From Limnospira sp050045915 (GTDB lineage: Bacteria; Cyanobacteriota; Cyanobacteriia; Cyanobacteriales; Microcoleaceae), in contig JBNGCR010000005.1 of assembly GCA_050045915.1 (NCBI GenBank), positions 1-64,000 of the forward strand: 64,000 nucleotides of DNA, read 5' to 3'. Below the pieces are notes generated by a model. The model was not told the DNA's origin, did not search any database, and saw nothing but the letters and a program-made list of their open reading frames with translations. Position 1 is the first letter of the stretch, and each line of letters starts with the position of its first letter. Below, one piece after another: positions 16,911 through 25,644 of the stretch. The position numbers and the translations under genes were made by a program.

Positions 16911-18225
16911 CTAAAGCGACGGGGATTCCCCGGAGGGATTACAGCACTTCTGAGTTAGGATCGACACACCAGGAAGATCCCAAATTCTCAGACGCCTAGG
17001 CGAAGTCAAAACGCCTCTTGCGGGGATGCCTTGCATCCCCGTTACTTTTGCTTTGCGACCGATATTCCACGCCCCGTTGCAGTCGGCATTGACCTCAACG
17101 CCAGCAGCAGAGCGATAAGTTCCGCGCCGAATGCGCCTGCCTGAAGCCTTCCAACCCTCGGGTTTTTCACGCCAAGACGGGGATGACATCAAGATCTAGC
17201 GCTGACGCTTGCGATGTATAGCTTTCCTCCTGTTCAACGAACAAAATGCCGTGGGTCTCACAAAGCTGGGCTATGCGGTTTTTTAGCTTTGCCGTAGGAA
17301 TCTGGACAAACATTTGGTTGGTTTTGCGGCCCATATTGGCCCCGTCCTTTTGCCTCTGATTCCAGCCAAAGACCACAGTGCCGATGCCATGATTCAGGCA
17401 GTGATTGACCACCAGCCGAGCAGCTTTGTTGACGGCATCCCGCATCTGGCGATTACGCTTGCCCGTGAGCTTATCTAGCAACCTGCACCAAAAGGCATGA
17501 GGCTTTCCCTCTTTGATGGTGGCGACCCGTTTGTTGTAGAACTGGTTGAGCGCCTTCAGGTGCTTGCCATCCACAATAAAGCTATGCCCCTTGCTGTCTA
17601 CACAGGTCAGCCAGTTATCAATGCCATAGTCAATAGCCAGCGACTTCTCTGGGTCTAGGGCAACAGGTGCAACTAGCTTCCCAGCACATACCCAAACCGC
17701 ATCAAAATAACCAGCCCTGGGCACAATCTGAAGCTCTCTAACCTCGGCCCAATCAAGATTGCTAGGGAAGGGTACAAAGATCTCGGGCAGGTCAAACCAG
17801 ACCTTGCAGGCGGTTCCCATCGGTACTCGGACTTGACCATCAACCAACTTGAGCCAGCGCCTAGGGTAGCTAATCTGAAACATACCGCCAGACTTGCGGT
17901 AATTGGGTGGCTTCGGCTTTTCAGTCAGCCCACCGCTGCGCCATAACTTCATTAGTTTACGGTAGCCCTTGAACGCCTCACCCACGCTGATACAGGTTTG
18001 CTGTGCAGCGCTGGTATAGAGCGCTTTCATGTGGGCGTTGTGCTTCATCTGGCTCGATAGCCAGCGCCCATTCGAGAATTTACCTGCCTTGAAATACAAC
18101 TGCCTAGCCAGGTAAACCGTGCAGTTGTAGAGGTTATTTGAAGCCGTGCAAAGATACTCCAGTGCGGCCCTCAGGGGAAAGTCGTCAGGGAGTTGATTGA
18201 CTTGTGCTGCAAAGGTTTTAGCCAT
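16911..18225 (-). pseudogene. tnpB: TnpB-family RNA-guided nuclease, frameshifted
   Basis: The first 352 residues (17167-18225) hold the helical N-terminus, RuvC-I (SLAIDYGIDNWLTCVD), an arginine-rich stretch, VVFGWNQRQKDGANMGRK, and EESYTSQASALDLDVIP, after which the frame reaches a stop. The missing end, EKPEGWKASGRRIRRGTYRS and NADCNGAWNIGRK (RuvC-III Asp), continues in the +1 frame at 16911-17185. One base near 17170 accounts for the shift. TnpB is a guide-RNA-directed DNA nuclease that keeps the element at its donor site; its reRNA would overlap this 3' end to the hairpin at 16904. The CxxC zinc finger of typical TnpB is absent and the usual RuvC-II Glu is replaced by GWN, as in a known subgroup. 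It could be a sequencing error. Confidence 0.85.
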
Positions 18226-18270
18226 AAAACAAGTATACTAGAATTGTCGATAAATGGGTAGCCTTCAACA

Positions 18271-18675
18271 ATGCGAGATGAGTCAATCAACTACCGCCAC
18301 GGCAACTACTCGGTAGGGCTGGCCCATGTTCACCTGGTCTGGATTCCGAAAAGGCGGAAGAAGGTTTTGGTCGGCAACGTCAAGATGAGGCTTGCCGCAA
18401 TACTGAATGAGGTTGCCCTAGAAAATGACTGGCTGGTCAAGGCTCTGGAAATAGCCCCTGACCACGTTCACATCCTGGTAGAGCACGGCTCTCAGGTCGC
18501 CATTCACCAAATAGTCAAAGCTATGAAGGGGCGTTCATCTAGGCTGCTCAGGCAGGAGTTCCCTCACCTCTGCAAGCTACCTTCATTGTGGACTCGGTCG
18601 TATTACTACGAAGCTACAGGGAAAGTCAGCACGGCTAAGGTGACAGCTTACATTAACGACCCTCACCATTCCTGA
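18271..18675 (+). CDS. tnpA: Y1 (HUH) transposase TnpA of IS200/IS605
   Basis: 134 residues, near the normal size. HVHLVWIPKRRKKVL supplies the HUH metal-binding pair, DHVHILVEHG is the conserved second strand, and the catalytic tyrosine is probably the one in KVTAYINDP near the C-terminus. It cuts and joins single-stranded DNA at the element ends. The gene is intact in frame, so the element could still move even though tnpB is broken. Start codons of tnpA and tnpB are divergent and 45 bp apart. Confidence 0.92.
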   Translation: MRDESINYRHGNYSVGLAHVHLVWIPKRRKKVLVGNVKMRLAAILNEVALENDWLVKALEIAPDHVHILVEHGSQVAIHQIVKAMKGRSSRLLRQEFPHLCKLPSLWTRSYYYEATGKVSTAKVTAYINDPHHS

Positions 18676-18729
18676 TGGCGGCTAAAGCCGCCGTGTCGCT
18701 TTTCCGCCCCGCTCTAAAGAGACGGGGCT

Positions 18730-19371
18730 ACCAATCTCCCGAGTTTTTATCGTGTGAAAAACTCTAATCACCCCATCGGGTAAATACAGTTATCTTTGCT
18801 ACAAATCCGCTGCCCATCCATTTCAAAGGAGTTGCGGTGGGCGATCGAGATGAACATTGATCAAAGCTGTTCAGATGTGCCGGCTACAATTCGCCCGAAA
18901 AATATCCGACAATTTTTCCCGCACCGGCCCGCCGAAATCGATCCGATGTTAGTAACATAATATACGGGAATCGGGGGCGATCGCCCGCGCATTTTTCCCG
19001 AATATCGCGGCTCTCAAATCGGGTCGGGTCCGTCCGCCAATTGATCGCGATCGTGGCAAAATCATTGATCTTTGTTCCGCGATCGCGATCGTCCCAGAGT
19101 CCAATGAGTGAATCTGCAAAATCCCCAAAAACCCTGTCGGGGAGTCGTTCGGAGCGCGATCGTCGGAAATCGCTTCCCCTCCGGGAACGGATATCCAAAT
19201 GACCGTCCGGCGGAAAACCCCCCGAGTATAACCAAAATATATGAATGTCCGATTTTCGATTAGAAGACCGAGTTCAAAGGTTAAATAATTGAGAAGTAAT
19301 TCCGGATTCACTCCGATCCAGTTTTAAAATGGGAACCCAGATATCCGTTTGTCGTATGAAGAGGAATATTT
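18730..19371. other. Intergenic region of about 640 bp
   Basis: No gene is supported. The sequence is rich in GCGATCGC-type sites from 18980 to 19170. Two minus-strand frames here have no recognisable protein character. A promoter for the next gene is likely close to 19330 but no clear boxes are seen. Confidence 0.5.
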
Positions 19372-19806
19372 ATGGATGTGCTGACGCAACAAGTCATCGC
19401 CTTAACTCATAAAGTAGATGCCCTTTATGAGATCGTCATGCAACTGAGTGAAAAAAGCAACGTGGATGACAAGCAGATGTCGCTTCCCTCACTGTCCCTC
19501 ACCGTCGAGACTCCCGAACCCCAATCAGTGGCGGAGGAAACCGTCGGGGGGACTTCCGGGGACGACACTAGATTTCCTGCATCTCCCCCGCCGCCGACCC
19601 TGTTAAGGCTAGAAAGTCGCAGGGCGGAACATAAGGACATTCTGATCGACGACTGTTATACCGACAGCACCAACATCATTCACCGGCAAGAACCCACCCT
19701 GACGGCCGAGGTACAGATCCAACGGCTGACGGCCCAGTTAACCGCGGCCTACAATCGCATCGCGGCCCTCGAAGAACAGTTACTCTCCAAGCGGGTGCGA
19801 TTGTAA
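19372..19806 (+). CDS. Hypothetical coiled-coil protein
   Basis: 144 residues. The N-terminus (VLTQQVIALTHKVDALYEIVMQLSE) and the C-terminus (EVQIQRLTAQLTAAYNRIAA, LEEQLL) are coiled coils; the middle is Pro/Ser/Thr-rich and likely disordered. I recognise no family. It ends 27 bp inside the 3' end of the convergent CobT-like gene, so the two coding regions overlap tail to tail. It may act as a small dimer or scaffold, but the sequence does not say. Confidence 0.65.
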   Translation: MDVLTQQVIALTHKVDALYEIVMQLSEKSNVDDKQMSLPSLSLTVETPEPQSVAEETVGGTSGDDTRFPASPPPPTLLRLESRRAEHKDILIDDCYTDSTNIIHRQEPTLTAEVQIQRLTAQLTAAYNRIAALEEQLLSKRVRL

Positions 19807-20913
19807 GCTTTCCCCGACGTTCAGACGGCCTGCCAAACTGTCGATCTCCCCGAGGAGTCGGGCCGAGTCCCACCGGGCGAAGAGATGGGAGGCGATCGCA
19901 CATCCGCCGGCCCCCACGCCCTCTTTCACATATCCCCGCTCGTAGGCCCGGAGCTGGGGATATCGGGAACGGGCAAAACTGAGTTGGGTCGCCAGGAGGG
20001 GAACCGGGCCAGCCACCCGAGCCAGTCCCGGCGTGTCTCCCGTCGGGTCTTCCGCCACCCAGCGGGTGGTTCCGACCGCCACCCGGTCGGGAGTCCAGGG
20101 CAAATGTTCCGCCGCCGCGATCGCGCGAGTCAAGGCGTAGACCGCCAACATCTGGGTGCCCCCCGCCAGCAGCACCCCCGCCCGACGGCTGGCCGCGATC
20201 GTCAGACCCGCGACGGCAATTTGCATGGGGTCGCCGACAGCGGCCACGAGTCGAAACGGATCGGCGGTGCCGGGGTTCAAATTTGCCGCCCGCAGTCCCG
20301 CCCGAGCGATCGCCAACTTTTGAGCGTGATTGCAGTGGGGGTGGCTACTATTAACTTTTCCCGTCGCCGCAATTCCCAACCCCACCAACACCGCCAGGGC
20401 CGTGGTCGTCCCGCCGACGACGCATTCTCCGATCGCGACATAACTATTGCTGGCGAGACTTCCGAGGCGATCGCCCCAAGCCAACCCCGCTTCAAATAGA
20501 TCTCGGACGACCGCCCCATCCAACGCCGCCCCCGAACTGACGCACCGGGCCGGACCCCCCCCCAGATGGATGCTCGGCACGGAGGGAACCACGGGAACCC
20601 CGGCATCGAACAGATACAAAGGAATCTCTAAGGTTTCGATGACGGCCCGAGAAATCAACACCGGAGACGCCCCCGCCACCAGCGGCGGCAGGGGATATTT
20701 GGGATGGGGGCGAGGACCGTCGTGGAGAAATTCGGCGTCAGCCAGATAAGTCCGGCGGCGGTCGTCCGGCGTCGCCCCCGCCGCCGAGATCCCCGGCAAC
20801 AACCCCGTCTCGGTGAATCCCAAAACGCAGGCGAATAGAGGCTTGCAGCCCCGATACCGCTCCGACCACCTTTCCCCCCGGGGAATTTCCGTGTAAACCC
20901 GAATTGCCGTCAT
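19780..20913 (-). CDS. CobT-like nicotinate-nucleotide phosphoribosyltransferase family protein
   Basis: About 377 residues. The sequence (CVLGFTETGLLPGISAAGAT, GASPVLISRAVIETL, SIHLGGGPARCVSSGAALDG, YVAIGECVVGGTTTALAVL, LLAGGTQMLAVYAL, GYVKEGVGAGGCAIAS) fits the TIGR00303-type relatives of CobT, proposed to move the ribose phosphate of nicotinate mononucleotide to a lower-ligand base in cobamide synthesis. The exact base is not known. A longer frame reaching 21690 exists but only reads through the next gene antisense-frame; ATG at 20913 overlaps the stop of the DUF2232 gene by 4 bp (ATGA), which supports this start and translational coupling. Confidence 0.85.
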   Translation of the reverse strand: MTAIRVYTEIPRGERWSERYRGCKPLFACVLGFTETGLLPGISAAGATPDDRRRTYLADAEFLHDGPRPHPKYPLPPLVAGASPVLISRAVIETLEIPLYLFDAGVPVVPSVPSIHLGGGPARCVSSGAALDGAVVRDLFEAGLAWGDRLGSLASNSYVAIGECVVGGTTTALAVLVGLGIAATGKVNSSHPHCNHAQKLAIARAGLRAANLNPGTADPFRLVAAVGDPMQIAVAGLTIAASRRAGVLLAGGTQMLAVYALTRAIAAAEHLPWTPDRVAVGTTRWVAEDPTGDTPGLARVAGPVPLLATQLSFARSRYPQLRAYERGYVKEGVGAGGCAIASHLFARWDSARLLGEIDSLAGRLNVGESLQSHPLGE

Positions 20914-21590
20914 TCGTCGTAGTCGAGTAAGATTTGCACCCAGCGGGGGGGGCGGGGGATGGGGGATTTGAGGCGATCGAGCATCAGCAGGGCGACCAGG
21001 TGCACCACGAAGAGATAGACGATGCTGTTGGCAAATACCATCAACACGGCGACGAGTTGGACGAAAAGCAGACTCGGGGGGGCCAGCAACCCCAACTTGA
21101 TGAAGATCCACTCGGCCAGTTCCGCGATTTGCGTGGTGGCGTAGACCCACAGATCCCGGCCGAGGAGGATGGAGAGGAGCCAGTAGCGAAAAAAGAAGCC
21201 GATCGCGCCGATTAAAGCCCCGATAGTCACCGAAGTCGGCCAGCGGGCGCCGCGCTTCCACAACCCGCCCAACACCACCCCCATCCAGGCGTAGGGAATT
21301 AAAAACAGAACGCTGCGCGTCGGCCCCATCAACACCGTCAGCAGCAGCCCGGAGGTGAGGGCACCCATATTGGCGGCTCGACGGTTCCAGCGCAGGTAGA
21401 GCAACGCGATGGGGAGGGGGAAAAACACCCGCAACAGTGGACCGAGGGGAAAGTAGTAGTTGACGAACCAAATCAGACTGGCGGCGCTGGCGAGAAACGC
21501 CGTTTCCACCATCATCAGGGGGGATGTCGAAGGGAGAGAATCGGGGGATTTGGGGGACGGTTCGGCGTTCGCCTTGGGAAAATCGCTCAT
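20910..21590 (-). CDS. DUF2232 multi-pass membrane protein
   Basis: About 226 residues, with some six to seven hydrophobic segments (AFLASAASLIWFVNYYFPLG, PLLRVFFPLPIALLYLRW, SGLLLTVLMGPTRSVLFLIP, VTIGALIGAIGFFFRYWLL, SLLFVQLVAVLMVFANSIVY and so on). This matches the DUF2232 family (YybS-like) of cyanobacteria and Firmicutes, related to small-molecule transport components; its substrate is unknown. Pairing with the CobT-like gene by a 4-bp overlap suggests a cobalamin-linked or vitamin-linked role, which is inference. ATG at 21590 is chosen; an ATG at 21614 is possible. Confidence 0.75.
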   Translation of the reverse strand: MSDFPKANAEPSPKSPDSLPSTSPLMMVETAFLASAASLIWFVNYYFPLGPLLRVFFPLPIALLYLRWNRRAANMGALTSGLLLTVLMGPTRSVLFLIPYAWMGVVLGGLWKRGARWPTSVTIGALIGAIGFFFRYWLLSILLGRDLWVYATTQIAELAEWIFIKLGLLAPPSLLFVQLVAVLMVFANSIVYLFVVHLVALLMLDRLKSPIPRPPRWVQILLDYDE

Positions 21591-21658
21591 GCGGCCTGAA
21601 ATTGAAAGGGGCAAGAGTGGGAGAGGGGAAATCGGGCGATCGCACCCACACCCACCCG

Positions 21659-22366
21659 TCAGACCAACATCCGCTCCAGGGCGTGGACATCGGGGATGCT
21701 GAGGGTGTCGCGATCGCGCTTGATCAACCCTTTCTTCTCCAGTTTACTCAGAACCCGAGTGACCGTTTCCCGGGCCAGTCCGCTGAGACTGCTGAGTTCC
21801 CGGTGGGGCAGGTTGGGAATTTGCGTCCCCGTGTCGGTGGTTTTTCCCTGTCCCTCGGCCAAAAATAACAGGATGTCCGCCACCCGGGAGGCGCTGTCGG
21901 ACTCCCGCAACCGCAACCGCCGGTTCACCTGGCGCAGGCGGCGGCCCATCAACTGGGCGAGGCGGATGCCGCCCAGGGGTTCAGTGTTGATCAGTTCCAC
22001 AAAATCCTGGGCGGGCATATTCCCGATGGTTGTCGGCGCGAGGGTGATCACGTCCGTGGAACGGGGAACCTCGTCGAGGGCAGCCATTTCGCCGAACAGT
22101 TCGCCCTTCCCCAAAATGTTGAGGGTGACTTCCTTGCCGTCGAGGTTGTAGGTGCGAATTTTCACCCAGCCATCCAAAATAAAATAGACGGAGCTGCCCC
22201 AATCATTCTCCAACAGAATCACCTGATTGGCCGGATGGCTGCGACCTACCACATGAGCTGTCGCTTTTTCAGCCACCACGTCGGGCAGACCCAGAAAAAA
22301 CGGAGTCGAGAGAATCATGCGGGTGATATCTGATTGTGACTCGCGGGAGAAGTACCGATCTTCCAT
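21659..22366 (-). CDS. Crp/Fnr-family regulator, SYCRP1-like
   Basis: 235 residues. The cyclic-nucleotide domain (FFLGLPDVV, NQVILLENDWGSSVYFILDG, LGKGELFGEMAALDEVPRST) contains a phosphate-binding cassette with GE and RST, in accord with cAMP binding. The C-terminal winged HTH has LPHRELSSLSGLARETVTRV and LSKLEKKGLIKRDRDTLSI. It closely recalls cyanobacterial cAMP receptor proteins such as Synechocystis SYCRP1, which control motility and surface genes; the regulon here is unknown. It lies 68 bp before DUF2232 on the same strand and may share transcription. Confidence 0.9.
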   Translation of the reverse strand: MEDRYFSRESQSDITRMILSTPFFLGLPDVVAEKATAHVVGRSHPANQVILLENDWGSSVYFILDGWVKIRTYNLDGKEVTLNILGKGELFGEMAALDEVPRSTDVITLAPTTIGNMPAQDFVELINTEPLGGIRLAQLMGRRLRQVNRRLRLRESDSASRVADILLFLAEGQGKTTDTGTQIPNLPHRELSSLSGLARETVTRVLSKLEKKGLIKRDRDTLSIPDVHALERMLV

Positions 22367-23026
22367 TGGGCTATCATGTTTGAAATTCGTTGAAGCTGTG
22401 GTCGGGCGGGGAAGAAATCAATGAACTGATCGAGTTCACGGCGGCCCGCCACGGCGCCAACCCTAGTCCAACAATACCACTATTGTTGGGTTTCGCTACC
22501 GTTGACCAGAATACCCGGATCGGGCGAGTACCCGATCGCGGGTGGAACGTTTCGGAATCGAACCGGCGGGAATCGTCCTGCATTCGGGCCGCGATCTGGA
22601 TGGGTTCGGTCTTGATGGCGATCGCGCTCCCATCCCGGTCGGGTGCGGACTGGATTCGAGGTGGGCAACTCTTATTTTAAAGGAATTGTGAAGCAACACG
22701 ATGGCATTGGCGTACAATTCACCCGATCGCCGCCATCGATCCGCAAGGGGAAACCGAGGGGTCCGGAGTACCTGGCGACAATTGCTTGAGTTGGGTCCGA
22801 TCCCTAACCTATGATGGAAGAGAAGATAGGAGTTGGTTTCTACGTCGGGAAGATTTTTGAAGGATTGGAGCGCGAGCATCAGGCTTCGCAACAGGTTCAC
22901 CCGGGCCGTCCGCTGATTTTTCCAGGGCAATCCGGACAGGAGAAGGGATTCGGACTCTGGATTCGGAAATTGAACTAGACCACGGCTCATTCCGATTCAA
23001 ACGCTAGTAAAAATGAGGTTCCTGCC
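22367..23026. other. Divergent intergenic region of about 660 bp with a hairpin
   Basis: It separates the Crp-family gene from the acidic-protein gene. CCAACAATA-CCAC-TATTGTTGG at 22468-22489 is a perfect 9-bp inverted repeat followed by GTTTCG, resembling a common cyanobacterial dispersed hairpin. No convincing gene is found; short frames in it lack family character. Confidence 0.5.
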
Positions 23027-25591
23027 TTGACTTCTCATCAGGATCAAATTCAGGCTCTAATTGCTGAAATTGACGAAGTGCTCAGTCAACCCAGCCCGAG
23101 ACTCCCCTGGGTGGCCTTCGGCGAAACGGTCACCCGGGCGCGACAGGTTTTAGAGCGAGTTCGCAACTACCTCGTATCCCTACAGCAGGAGATGGGGGAC
23201 TCTCCGCGATCGCTCCATTCTCCGGCTTCCCCCGGCGACTCCTCGTCGATCGCACCGCCCCAACAGCAGGACGTCTGGGAGGCGATCCGAGAAGAAATGG
23301 GCTACCTGCGATCGCAACTGACGGGACTCCTCCAAAATGAAGTGGAAGAACTGCGCCGGGAACGGCAACGCCTCGTCCAAGATATTCGGATGTTGGAAGG
23401 TCGGCGGGAAGACCGTCTCACCCCCATCGACGGACAAACCGACCGCCAACAACTGATCGCGGAATTCCTGCAAGAACTGATGAACCGCCTTCAGGAGAGC
23501 CTAACCCAGCGGGTGGCGGAGACGCTCTCCCACCTCGAAGAACGGGTGTTGAATGCGGTGCTGGTGGCGGAAACCGTTGATGCGCCCACGCGATCGGACC
23601 TGGAACGGTCCGATCACCGCACCTCCCCACTCTCGGAAACGGAAAATTTCGGGGATGAGTCGGAAACGTCCAAACTCTTGCCCCGGCTGACTCCGGCCGG
23701 GCGACTCGAACAAATGCGGATGTTGCAGGCTCAGTCTGACCACCTGCTCATGACCTTGGATTCCAGTTTGAGCGTCATTTTTGAAGCGCTGCAAAGTAAT
23801 TTGCAAACCTACCATGAATCCCTGTCCCAAAATCTCGAAAAAATGCACGGTTTGGGTAAACAGGGAGAGGTGATTTTTTCAGCTTGGATCAATCACCTGA
23901 CCCAGCAGTTGAGCCAAGCCACGACGACCCAATGGCAATCGTCATTACAACTGACGGATCGAGAACCGACATCCCCCCCGCCTCCCAAATCCGATGCCGT
24001 CCCGGATGAGGAGGCGGTGGTTGCTCCGGCGGACGAGTTACAGAACCCGCCACAGGCGGATCGGGAGGATGTACCCGTTCCTGAAGTGATGCCCGAGGAA
24101 ACTCGCGACGAGGAAGAAAAGGAAGATATTGAGAGTTTATTTCCCTTCGCCGGCGTCGAACTTCCCCTGCCGACACAACCTTCCGAAACTCAACAGAAAG
24201 CGGAGAGCTCTCCGGAAGATGTCATCCCCCCCGACGGAGACGCGACGGACGACGAGGACTTCGCTAGTTGGTCTGAAGATACAGACGGGGAAATCGGCGA
24301 AGAAACCTGGGATGTTGAAGAACTCTTTCCGGCTGAAGCAATAGAGGTTGGGGATAACATCGGCGACTCCGAATCGGAGGAGGAGTTCGCCTGGGATGCG
24401 GAAGATTTATTGCCCGATGAAGCGGTAGAAGAAGGGGAAGATATCACCGCCGAAACCGCCGTGGAAGTGGACGGAGAGTTACCGGAATCGGAGGAGGAGT
24501 TCGCCTGGGATGCGGAAGATTTATTGCCCGATGAAGCGGTAGAAGAAGGGGAAGATATCACCGCCGAAACCGCCGTGGAAGTGGACAGGGAATTGCCGGA
24601 AGAAGAAGAAGCGATCGCCTGGGATGCCGAGGATTTATTTCCGGACTCCTCCGAAACCAATTCCGAAATCGAGAGTTCGGAAATAGAAGACGATGAGGAA
24701 AGGCTCGATACCCAAGACTTATTCGGGGAGACGGAAGAAGAGGCGATCGCGATCGAACCCCCGGAAAATTTGCCGGAAAGCTCAAATGGAAGTCGGCCCC
24801 CAAAACTCGACGAATCCCCGGCGAAACGAGCATCGAATGCAGAACGGCTGTTAGAAAATGACGATTTATTTGAGGAAGCCATGAATCAGCCTAATCCAAC
24901 CGAAGATCGAGCCCGTCAAGCCTCCCCTGCATCTCAGACACCCAACTTCCTGGATGAAAATACCCTCGAAGACTTCGGCAATTTTTTCGAGCCGCTGGAA
25001 TTGGATGAGGAGCAAGAATCCCCCGAAAATTTGGATGATGCGAAACAATTACAAGACAATTTCGTGCACGCTTCCCCCGATGAAAACTTGCTTCCTTCCG
25101 CATCCAAAGAAGATGAAGATCAAATCGACTCGCAACTTCTGATCGACAAACAAACCCTGCAACAACTCGAAGCAGAATTAACCAGTTTAGAACAGCCTTT
25201 CTCAGATGAGGGTGGGGAGGAATTCGAGGTTTCGAGCGGTTCCGAAGAATTGATCCTGCCGCAAAATGAAAATGCAGAAGAAACGATCACATTTGACAAC
25301 TTATTTGGCGAGTTAGAATCCGATCGCCAATCCCGCGATCGCACCCAATCTCCCCAGCCAGAATCGGCCGAAGATCCATTTTCGGGATGGGATCGTTCCG
25401 ATTTTACCCTCGACGATCTCCTCAGTAGTTTCGACGCATCCGAAACCCCTTCCCAACCGCCGGAAAAAGACCCCGAAGACGAGACGGAAGCCGGCGACGA
25501 TGACGACGGAGATTTTCTTAGCCTGGAAGCATTGTATGAGGAAATGAACCAAGCGAATCCCCTGAATCATTCGGGACGGAAAAAATCCTGA
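23027..25591 (+). CDS. Large acidic repeat protein with coiled-coil N-terminus
   Basis: 854 residues, start TTG with GAGG at 23015-23018, 8 nt upstream. Residues 1-310 are helical and coiled-coil (EVEELRRERQRLVQDIRMLE, LQELMNRLQESLTQRVAETL). Residues 320-850 are very acidic and low in complexity, but a short motif recurs: ESLFPFAGV, EELFPAEA, AEDLLPDEA (twice), AEDLFPDSS, DLFGET, DDLFEEA, DNLFGELE, DDLLSSFD. Two copies are a 37-residue tandem repeat. Such repeated D/E-x-L-F/L motifs in disordered acid tails look like multivalent docking sites. No known family was recognised. The actin-like ATPase gene follows after 53 bp on the same strand and is the obvious partner candidate. Confidence 0.75.
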   Translation: MTSHQDQIQALIAEIDEVLSQPSPRLPWVAFGETVTRARQVLERVRNYLVSLQQEMGDSPRSLHSPASPGDSSSIAPPQQQDVWEAIREEMGYLRSQLTGLLQNEVEELRRERQRLVQDIRMLEGRREDRLTPIDGQTDRQQLIAEFLQELMNRLQESLTQRVAETLSHLEERVLNAVLVAETVDAPTRSDLERSDHRTSPLSETENFGDESETSKLLPRLTPAGRLEQMRMLQAQSDHLLMTLDSSLSVIFEALQSNLQTYHESLSQNLEKMHGLGKQGEVIFSAWINHLTQQLSQATTTQWQSSLQLTDREPTSPPPPKSDAVPDEEAVVAPADELQNPPQADREDVPVPEVMPEETRDEEEKEDIESLFPFAGVELPLPTQPSETQQKAESSPEDVIPPDGDATDDEDFASWSEDTDGEIGEETWDVEELFPAEAIEVGDNIGDSESEEEFAWDAEDLLPDEAVEEGEDITAETAVEVDGELPESEEEFAWDAEDLLPDEAVEEGEDITAETAVEVDRELPEEEEAIAWDAEDLFPDSSETNSEIESSEIEDDEERLDTQDLFGETEEEAIAIEPPENLPESSNGSRPPKLDESPAKRASNAERLLENDDLFEEAMNQPNPTEDRARQASPASQTPNFLDENTLEDFGNFFEPLELDEEQESPENLDDAKQLQDNFVHASPDENLLPSASKEDEDQIDSQLLIDKQTLQQLEAELTSLEQPFSDEGGEEFEVSSGSEELILPQNENAEETITFDNLFGELESDRQSRDRTQSPQPESAEDPFSGWDRSDFTLDDLLSSFDASETPSQPPEKDPEDETEAGDDDDGDFLSLEALYEEMNQANPLNHSGRKKS
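24379..24600 (+). repeat. 111-bp tandem repeat in the acidic protein
   Basis: The block starting GAGGAGGAGTTCGCCTGGGA at about 24379 recurs at about 24490, a 111-bp (37-codon) period, with a diverged third copy after it. The copies are almost identical, so duplication is recent. Confidence 0.85.
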
Positions 25592-25644
25592 ACTTCTGAG
25601 AGAAAACGCCAAAGTTTCCAATTCTGAGGAGAGCAGAAAATTTG

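Larger units (their letters stand above)
16904..18729. mobile_element. IS200/IS605-type element with tnpA and frameshifted tnpB
   Basis: The element is bounded by small hairpins of the same form: CCCCG-CGC-TAAA-GCG-A-CGGGG at 16904-16924 and CCCCG-CTC-TAAA-GAG-A-CGGGG at 18707-18727. It carries divergent tnpB (minus) and tnpA (plus). No terminal inverted repeats or target duplication are seen, as expected for single-strand transposition by a Y1 transposase. A further hairpin (GGCGGCTAAAGCCGCC, 18676-18691) follows tnpA. The exact cut sites are not known; the limits given are those of the hairpins. Confidence 0.8.

Noticed and set aside
19780..21690. A 636-residue minus-strand frame
   Set aside because: Only the last 377 residues are CobT-like. 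The rest is the DUF2232 gene read in another frame, and the ATG at 20913 with its overlap gives the real start.
22540..22640. A tRNA-like GGTTCGATTCC (minus strand)
   Set aside because: The bases around it do not pair into a T-arm or a cloverleaf.
22390..22680. A 96-residue plus-strand frame before the acidic protein gene
   Set aside because: It runs through a dispersed hairpin, has no start signal and resembles nothing known.
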